Below, piece after piece: positions 16,730-21,169 of a stretch of 21,169 nucleotides of DNA (position 1 is its first letter; every line of letters begins with the position of its first letter). The notes below the pieces were generated by a model. That model worked only from the letters and a program-made list of their open reading frames with translations. It did not search any database and was not told where the DNA came from. The position numbers and the translations under genes were made by a program. The DNA is from CAZAKO01 sp964546145 (GTDB lineage: Bacteria; Fidelibacterota; UBA2242): NCBI GenBank assembly GCA_964546145.1, contig CAZJIU010000036.1, positions 1 to 21,169 on the forward strand. Direction: 5' to 3'.

Positions 16730-18997
16730 ATGAAGCAGAGCCCCAAACAGCAAAAAAAATCCGAAGAACGACCAATTTCCACTCTGCCCCGTCGTAAAAA
16801 AATGATCTTTACCGGTTTAATGTTGGGCATACCGGTCTTAATCCTGTTAATCCTGGAAATAACCTTAAGAATTGCCAATTACGGACAAGATCTGCAACTT
16901 TTCGTTCCCACACCGGACAAATCTTCACCTTATTACGGAATGAATTTAGAGGTTGCCCAGCGCTATTTTTATTACTATGGCGATCAATTTGACCCGCGAC
17001 CGCGCAAAGATCTATTTCTGAAACGCAAACCAGAAGACGGTTTCCGCATATTCGTTCTCGGTGGATCAACCGCCGCCGGTTATCCCTTCGGTAACAATGT
17101 CTCATTTCCGCGCGTTCTGCAACGCCGCCTGGCAGATACTTTTCCCGAGCACCATATCGAAGTTATCAATACAGCTATTGCCGCCGTGAACAGCTATACC
17201 TTACTAGATTTTATTGGTGAAATTCTCGCCCAGGAGCCGGATGGCATCCTGATTTACGCCGGTCAAAATGAGTACTATGGACCGTTCGGACCAGTCGGCA
17301 AATTATCATTTCTTAAAAATCCCCGGATGGTGAATACCATACTAAAATTACAAAGGTTTAAAACGGTCCTGCTGATCCGGAATATCTTCCGCAGCAGGTT
17401 ACAGGATTTGATGTTTCAGCCAATTCTAAATCCCAATCGAACCGATTCCGATTTCAGCACCAAAATGAGCATTCCCTACGAAAGTAAATCTTATCAACAG
17501 GGGCTCAAACAATTCCGCCACAATATGCAACTTATCTTAAAAAAAGCCCATCGTGCAAAAGTTCCGGTAATCATCAGTGAAGTAGTCAGTAATATCCGTG
17601 ATTGCCCGCCTTTCCCGACATCCGACATCAATGCCAGTGCAGCTGCGGTCAGGGAATATGCGAAAGCTCGCCAACTCGAACTTACCAATCCAGGAGCAGC
17701 TCGAATAGCTTACTATCAAGCCAAAGATCTTGATCCGATCCGCTCCCGGGCGCCTGAGGCAATCAATGACATAATTCATGAACTGGCAAATGAGTACAAC
17801 TATCCGGTGGTTCCCTTGAAGTCGGTCTTTGAACAAGCCTCACCCAATGGCTTGATCGGTAACAATCTTATTCTAGATCACTGCCACCCCACTTTTAGCG
17901 GGTACTTTCTGATGGCTGAGGCATTTTATAATGTTTTGCATGACAGCCAGCTAATTCAAGCCGGATGGCAAATTGACTCTACTAAAAACACCAACTTTTA
18001 TCTAAAGAATTGGGGCTTTACTCGTCTGGATAGTCTTTATGCCGATTTCATCATTCGTTCGGTAAAGAACGGCTGGCCTTATCAAAAAGAAATTCAAAGT
18101 ACGAAGACACTGCTGCAGACAATTCTTCACAATTTCGAAGCCAGGACCAAAGAGGACTCCGTCATTGTCAGAGTGCTGAGTGATAGAAGCTATAGCCTGC
18201 TTACCGGGCATTATGACCTGGCGGTGTATTACGAAAACAGGCAAGATTATGAAGCCGCTTTTGCCGAATATAAAGCGCTAATCTACAGCATTCCCACTTA
18301 CGACTTATTTTACGAACGAGCGATCAAAATATTACTCAAACTAAAACGCTATGCACAAACCGATGAACTTCTTCGGGATGCGTTGAAATATAACCGATCC
18401 GCCATGATTTTTAAATGGTTGGGCGTTGTCAATTTACAATTAAACCGATCGCGCGATGGAATAACCTACCTGAACCAGTCAAATAATTTGACAGCTGGTG
18501 ATCGGCTCGTTTTACAAAATCTCGTCCGAGCCTATTATAATATTGCGGAATTTGATCGAGGCGACCAAATCCTTGCCTTACTAGCACCCCGGGATACAAT
18601 CGCAGTAAAGCTGAATAACTATCGGAGAATTATGCTGGGGAAGTTCAATCAAGCCCAATCACTTTTCGAAAATTCCCTAAACAATTTCAGGAACAAAAAT
18701 CCCCAATCAGCCCTAACTGCCTTACAAAATTCGCTGCAAACCCACGAAACCGCCGCAGCTGACGACCTTATGGGAATAGTGCTACTGCAAAATAATAAAA
18801 CCGCCGATGCGGTCAGGTATTTCGAAAAAGCCGTTCAGATGAGTCTTGAAGATCCACCGGCACGACTATTTAACCTGATCCGGGCTTACTGGGAAATTGG
18901 CCAACTTGTAAAAGCCAGAAAAAGCTATCTCCAATTAAAAGACAATTATCCCGATTTTGAAGGACTGGGACAACTAGCAGCACTAATGGGAGAATAA
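16730..18997 (+). CDS. Membrane-anchored SGNH/GDSL hydrolase with C-terminal TPRs
   Basis: 755 aa. A basic N-terminus (KKK, RRKK) and one membrane segment (~26-46) predict an inner-membrane protein with its bulk outside the cytoplasm. The SGNH esterase fold follows: nucleophile Ser113 in VLGGSTAAG, Asn180 in YAGQNEYYG (block III), and Asp383/His386 in LDHCHPTFSGY (block V). A TPR-like helical insertion (LTNPGAARIAYYQAKDLDP region, 318-345) sits inside the hydrolase. Residues from about 490 to the end form several TPR-like helix pairs ending with AVRYFEKAVQMS and a degenerate last repeat. Such proteins probably de-acetylate or transfer acyl groups on cell-envelope glycans or lipids, with TPRs docking partners; the substrate is unknown. 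No SD precedes the ATG, so the start is the weakest part of the call. Confidence 0.83.
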   Translation: MKQSPKQQKKSEERPISTLPRRKKMIFTGLMLGIPVLILLILEITLRIANYGQDLQLFVPTPDKSSPYYGMNLEVAQRYFYYYGDQFDPRPRKDLFLKRKPEDGFRIFVLGGSTAAGYPFGNNVSFPRVLQRRLADTFPEHHIEVINTAIAAVNSYTLLDFIGEILAQEPDGILIYAGQNEYYGPFGPVGKLSFLKNPRMVNTILKLQRFKTVLLIRNIFRSRLQDLMFQPILNPNRTDSDFSTKMSIPYESKSYQQGLKQFRHNMQLILKKAHRAKVPVIISEVVSNIRDCPPFPTSDINASAAAVREYAKARQLELTNPGAARIAYYQAKDLDPIRSRAPEAINDIIHELANEYNYPVVPLKSVFEQASPNGLIGNNLILDHCHPTFSGYFLMAEAFYNVLHDSQLIQAGWQIDSTKNTNFYLKNWGFTRLDSLYADFIIRSVKNGWPYQKEIQSTKTLLQTILHNFEARTKEDSVIVRVLSDRSYSLLTGHYDLAVYYENRQDYEAAFAEYKALIYSIPTYDLFYERAIKILLKLKRYAQTDELLRDALKYNRSAMIFKWLGVVNLQLNRSRDGITYLNQSNNLTAGDRLVLQNLVRAYYNIAEFDRGDQILALLAPRDTIAVKLNNYRRIMLGKFNQAQSLFENSLNNFRNKNPQSALTALQNSLQTHETAAADDLMGIVLLQNNKTADAVRYFEKAVQMSLEDPPARLFNLIRAYWEIGQLVKARKSYLQLKDNYPDFEGLGQLAALMGE

Positions 18998-19099
18998 AGA
19001 CTGATTATTCAGTTTATAATAATTAAAAACAGATAATTTTTTACTTTATCGTAACAATAAAATTCGATAAAATTAAACAAGTAAATAGGAGGAGATGCT

Positions 19100-19384
19100 A
19101 TGGCTACGTATTTTATGTTTGGCAAATACTCAGGCGAAGCATTGAAGGGAATGAGCGCTGAGCGCACTAAAGAGTGTACCAACTTGATCAAGGAACTCGG
19201 TGGAAAAGTGAACTCAATCTACGCCTTGCTGGGAGACAAAGATGTGGTATTAATCGTAGACTTACCCGGGAACGAGCAGGCAATGAAGGCTTCGATCGCC
19301 ATGAGCAAAATGACCGGGATTGCTTTTGCCACTTCACCGGCAGTAGCGGTAGCCGAGTTCGACAAAATGATGAGCAAAGTATAG
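19100..19384 (+). CDS. GYD domain protein
   Basis: A small cytoplasmic protein of 94 aa matching the GYD family, a dimeric alpha-beta ferredoxin-like fold. It begins ATYFMFGKYSGEALKGM and continues with an amphipathic helix (AERTKECTNLIKELGGKV). The strand SIYALLGDKDVVLIVDLP follows, then SPAVAVAEFDKMM at the end. The SD is GGAGG, 7-8 nt from the ATG, one of the best in the window. It stands alone between intergenic stretches. The family's biochemical role is not established, so no function is assigned. Confidence 0.87.
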   Translation: MATYFMFGKYSGEALKGMSAERTKECTNLIKELGGKVNSIYALLGDKDVVLIVDLPGNEQAMKASIAMSKMTGIAFATSPAVAVAEFDKMMSKV

Positions 19385-19424
19385 CCGAGATTCCAGGATT
19401 TTTTCCTAGCTGTAGATCACTTAT

Positions 19425-19492
19425 CGCTACGGGCTTGTTCCGCAGGTCACGAAGGACTCCTGCGGAGAAGTCCTCTGGACTTGTGCGTAGCG
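19425..19492. repeat. Cloverleaf-like nested inverted repeats (three-way junction)
   Basis: Closing stem CGCTACG (19425-19431) / CGTAGCG (19486-19492), 7 bp. It encloses hairpin A, TCCGCAGG (19439-19446) / CCTGCGGA (19459-19466), 8 bp, and hairpin B, AAGTCC (19468-19473) / GGACTT (19477-19482), 6 bp with a TCT loop. The segment is G/C-richer than its surroundings. It lies 40 nt after the GYD gene and has no T tract. It looks like a dispersed palindromic element or a structured RNA. Confidence 0.6.
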
Positions 19493-19504
19493 GAATATAT
19501 AATT

Positions 19505-19569
19505 TTCAGAAGGTTTCATTGAGACGTCAAATTAATTAGTACCTTTCGAATCAACCTTCTGAAGGTTGA
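19505..19569. repeat. Inverted repeats with two mutually exclusive pairings
   Basis: TTCAGAAGGTT (19505-19515) is perfectly complementary to AACCTTCTGAA (19553-19563), 11 bp. The latter segment can instead form its own 8-bp hairpin, TCAACCTT (19551-19558) / AAGGTTGA (19562-19569), with a 3-nt loop. It lies about 70-130 nt upstream of the YdeI-like gene. No T tract follows, so attenuation is not proven; a dispersed repeat is equally possible. Confidence 0.5.
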
Positions 19570-19637
19570 ATAGCACTTGTCCTTAAACAGCAACATCTTG
19601 CAACCTAATTAAAAATGTTTTATAATCAGGCTTAATT

Positions 19638-20207
19638 ATGCAAAGCCTTTACTTTACATCTTCCGATCAATGGCATAAGTGGTTGACGCAAAATCACGAC
19701 AAGGAAAACGCGGTCTGGTTGACTTTTTATAAAGCATCTTCAGGCCTACCTTCTCTTGATTATGAAAAAGCGGTTGATGAGGCTCTCTGTTTCGGTTGGA
19801 TCGACAGCATCATAAAAAATATAGACGAAATTTCTTACGCCCGCAAGTTCACCCGCCGTAATCCTGGAAGTAAGTGGTCGGAGATTAATAAAAGCCGCGT
19901 GGCAAGATTAATTGCTGAAAAACGCATGACCGCAGCCGGGATGAGATCAGTCGAAATGGCTAAGTCTGACGGTTCCTGGGATAAAACAGACCGACCGCCG
20001 CAGATCAATACGCAGATGCCAACCGATTTTGAATCAGCCTTAAAAAAAGATACGCTCGCTAGTCAGAATTTTTATAAACTGGCATCAACTTACCAAAAAC
20101 AGTTCATTATTTGGATCGTGATGGCCAAGCGTCTGGAAACCCGACAAAGGCGCATTGAAGAAAGTATTCGCCTGCTTGCTAAAGGGGAGAAACTCGGTCT
20201 ACGGTAA
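19638..20207 (+). CDS. YdeI/OmpD-associated family protein
   Basis: 189 aa, a usual length for the family. Characteristic blocks: VWLTFYKASSGLPSLDYEKAVDEAL (25-49), ALCFGWIDS (48-56), RKFTRRNPGSKWSEINKSRV (69-88), the small-residue MTAAGMRSVEMAK region, and a basic C-terminal helix (AKRLETRQRRIEESIRLLAKG). The family is annotated as 'bacteriocin-protection' or 'YdeI/OmpD-associated', but its molecular function is not settled. It is a soluble cytoplasmic protein with no signal peptide. The SD is weak (CAGG, about 7 nt from ATG). The gene is preceded by palindromic DNA and followed by a 210-nt gap before the transporter. Confidence 0.85.
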   Translation: MQSLYFTSSDQWHKWLTQNHDKENAVWLTFYKASSGLPSLDYEKAVDEALCFGWIDSIIKNIDEISYARKFTRRNPGSKWSEINKSRVARLIAEKRMTAAGMRSVEMAKSDGSWDKTDRPPQINTQMPTDFESALKKDTLASQNFYKLASTYQKQFIIWIVMAKRLETRQRRIEESIRLLAKGEKLGLR

Positions 20208-20239
20208 AGTCATGCGGCAATATGTAAAAATTTGCTAAC

Positions 20240-20347
20240 TTGATAACGAAAGGCGTGGCTCAAATAGTGCAGATTGAACGTCGGATCAAAACTATCCGTG
20301 AAGCGAGCCGGGAAGGTTTAATCCTTTGCGATGGATACAAGGATTAG
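20240..20347 (+). CDS. Possible small ORF, unsupported start
   Basis: A short open frame from TTG 20240 (or GTG 20255) to TAG 20345-20347 would encode 30-35 aa rich in Arg, Glu and Ile, with residues such as IERRIKTIREASREG. Codon choice looks ordinary for the window, but no SD precedes either start and the sequence matches no family I recognise. The same stretch forms three inverted repeats, so an untranslated structured leader is an equally good reading. Low confidence. Confidence 0.15.
   Translation: MITKGVAQIVQIERRIKTIREASREGLILCDGYKD
20257..20345 (+). promoter_or_regulatory. Structured leader candidate upstream of the MFS gene
   Basis: Stem GGCTC (20257-20261) / GAGCC (20305-20309) encloses hairpin CGGAT (20282-20286) / ATCCG (20294-20298). 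A separate hairpin, AATCCTT (20320-20326) / AAGGATT (20339-20345), follows, and after it comes AGTATTTTAC, a weak T-rich stretch. The arrangement (aptamer-like junction, then a possible terminator hairpin, then the gene 70 nt on) resembles a riboswitch leader. It does not match the conserved core of any riboswitch class I could recall. Confidence 0.3.
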
Positions 20348-20417
20348 TATTTTACTCAAGGATTTATATTAAACAAAAGTCGGGGGATTGATTTTATTTA
20401 GCAGGAGGATTTATCAA

Positions 20418-21169
20418 ATGGAAGAAACCAGTTTCAAAGTCTATCGCTATCGTTGGATCGTGCTTATCGTATTTATGGGAGTAATTGCCGTCAACCAACT
20501 TTTATGGATCACCTTTGCACCAATCACCGGGAGTGCCGCAGAATTTTATGGCGTTTCCGACCTTGCCGTCGGACTTCTGTCAATGAGTTTTATGATTATT
20601 TATATCATCGTTTCAATCCCGGCTTCCTGGGTCATTGATACTTATGGGATTCGGGTCGCCGTTGGAATCGGGGCCGCCTTGACCGGCATCTTCGGGCTAA
20701 TGCGGGGCCTGGTGGCAACAAACTACAATCTAGTGCTTATGGCACAAGTTGGGATCGCCATCGGGCAACCGTTTATTCTCAATGCCGTGACTAAGGTCGC
20801 TGCCCGCTGGTTTCCGATTCAGGAACGGGCAACTGCCTCAGGCCTGGGATCGCTGGCTATATATCTGGGCATTGTAGTCGGACTAGCGTTAACTCCTTAC
20901 CTTACGATCCATTCGGATATTCCCGGCATGCTCATGACCTATGGTGTTGCAGCAGTGGTTGCCGGACTGGTTTTCTTCGGCTTGATAAGAGAGCATCCGC
21001 CAACTCCTCCCTGCCTGCCGGGTCAGGAAGAACGAGCATTAATGTACGATGGTCTCAAATTAACTCTGCGCAAGCGCGACTTTCTACTGCTAATGCTGAT
21101 CTTTTTTATCGGGTTAGGAGTATTCAATGGAGTCACGACCTGGATTGAGAATATCGTCAGACCGCGAGG
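20418..21169 (+). CDS. MFS transporter, FLVCR-like, 3' partial
   Basis: The frame opens at ATG 20418, with AGGAGG 9 nt upstream, and runs off the window end after about 250 residues. Roughly six to seven hydrophobic helices are visible. After a short charged N-terminus comes YRYRWIVLIVFMGVIAVNQ as TM1. The WITFAPITGSAAEFYGVS loop and the DTYGIRVAVG segment between TM2 and TM3 are in the position of the MFS signature. IGQPFILNAVTKVAARWFP, in the TM4-5 region, closely follows the FLVCR/DIRC2-type pattern. A cytoplasmic linker (~210-235) and TM7 follow. FLVCR relatives move haem, choline or related organic cations. In a bacterium the substrate is unknown and the haem link to the nearby ccs genes is only suggestive. 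Confidence 0.85.
   Translation, partial: MEETSFKVYRYRWIVLIVFMGVIAVNQLLWITFAPITGSAAEFYGVSDLAVGLLSMSFMIIYIIVSIPASWVIDTYGIRVAVGIGAALTGIFGLMRGLVATNYNLVLMAQVGIAIGQPFILNAVTKVAARWFPIQERATASGLGSLAIYLGIVVGLALTPYLTIHSDIPGMLMTYGVAAVVAGLVFFGLIREHPPTPPCLPGQEERALMYDGLKLTLRKRDFLLLMLIFFIGLGVFNGVTTWIENIVRPR

Noticed and set aside
19425..19492. tRNA or tmRNA
   Set aside because: The cloverleaf-like pairing lacks the T-loop GTTC motif, a 7-nt anticodon loop and a CCA-type acceptor end.
19174..19539. 121-aa open frame overlapping the GYD gene
   Set aside because: It is an out-of-frame shadow of the GYD gene that continues into palindromic intergenic DNA. No SD or family resemblance is seen.
20257..20345. Known riboswitch (TPP, cobalamin, SAM-I, FMN, glycine, c-di-GMP, fluoride)
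   Set aside because: None of the conserved core sequences I know for these classes is present, so it is kept only as an unclassified candidate leader.

Overview
The window (roughly 40-45% GC by eye) looks like a chromosomal segment of an anaerobic or facultatively anaerobic bacterium of the FCB superphylum. The main clue is the secreted protein at 14528-16207, whose C-terminus is a type IX secretion (Por) sorting domain of the QNYPNPFN type. That form is common in Ignavibacteria, Calditrichota, Marinimicrobia, KSB1 and Cloacimonadota-like lineages. Several genes have strong Shine-Dalgarno sites (AGGAGG), and one promoter is close to the classical sigma-70 consensus. Both argue against Bacteroidia/Flavobacteriia proper. 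The phylum is an inference, not a proof.

Layout. (1) 2-3052, plus: the 3' part of a large PLD-nuclease/SNF2-type helicase, probably a defence or accessory gene, cut by the window start. A bidirectional hairpin terminator (3090-3123) separates it from the next operon. (2) 8710-3147, minus: a six-gene amino-acid/2-oxoacid operon under a good promoter (8770-8798). In transcription order it holds a branched-chain aminotransferase, a cysteine-less CMD-family protein, a class I/II aminotransferase, a ferredoxin subunit, and the alpha and fused beta-gamma subunits of a 2-oxoacid (probably 2-oxoisovalerate):ferredoxin oxidoreductase. Together these would interconvert branched-chain amino acids, 2-oxoacids and acyl-CoAs while reducing or oxidising ferredoxin. 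(3) 9218-12555, plus: a serine-biosynthesis-like cluster of a class V aminotransferase, a SerA-type dehydrogenase and a DUF1015 protein. (4) 12739-14400, plus: ResB/CcsB-like and CcsA proteins for system II cytochrome c maturation, implying c-type cytochromes. They are preceded by a set of covarying hairpin repeats and followed by a 17-bp-stem bidirectional terminator. (5) 16207-14528, minus: a secreted two-domain CBM9-like protein with the T9SS tail. (6) 16730-18997, plus: a membrane-anchored SGNH/GDSL hydrolase with C-terminal TPRs. (7) 19100-21169, plus: a GYD-domain protein, a YdeI/OmpD-associated family protein and the start of an MFS transporter resembling the FLVCR group, running off the window. 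The spaces between them hold several strong inverted repeats.

No rRNA, tRNA, CRISPR array, transposase or phage gene was recognised. The most worthwhile leads are the DUF1015 protein in a serine cluster without a phosphoserine phosphatase in view, the structured DNA/RNA elements at 12561-12694, 19425-19569 and 20257-20345, and the PLD-helicase at the window edge.
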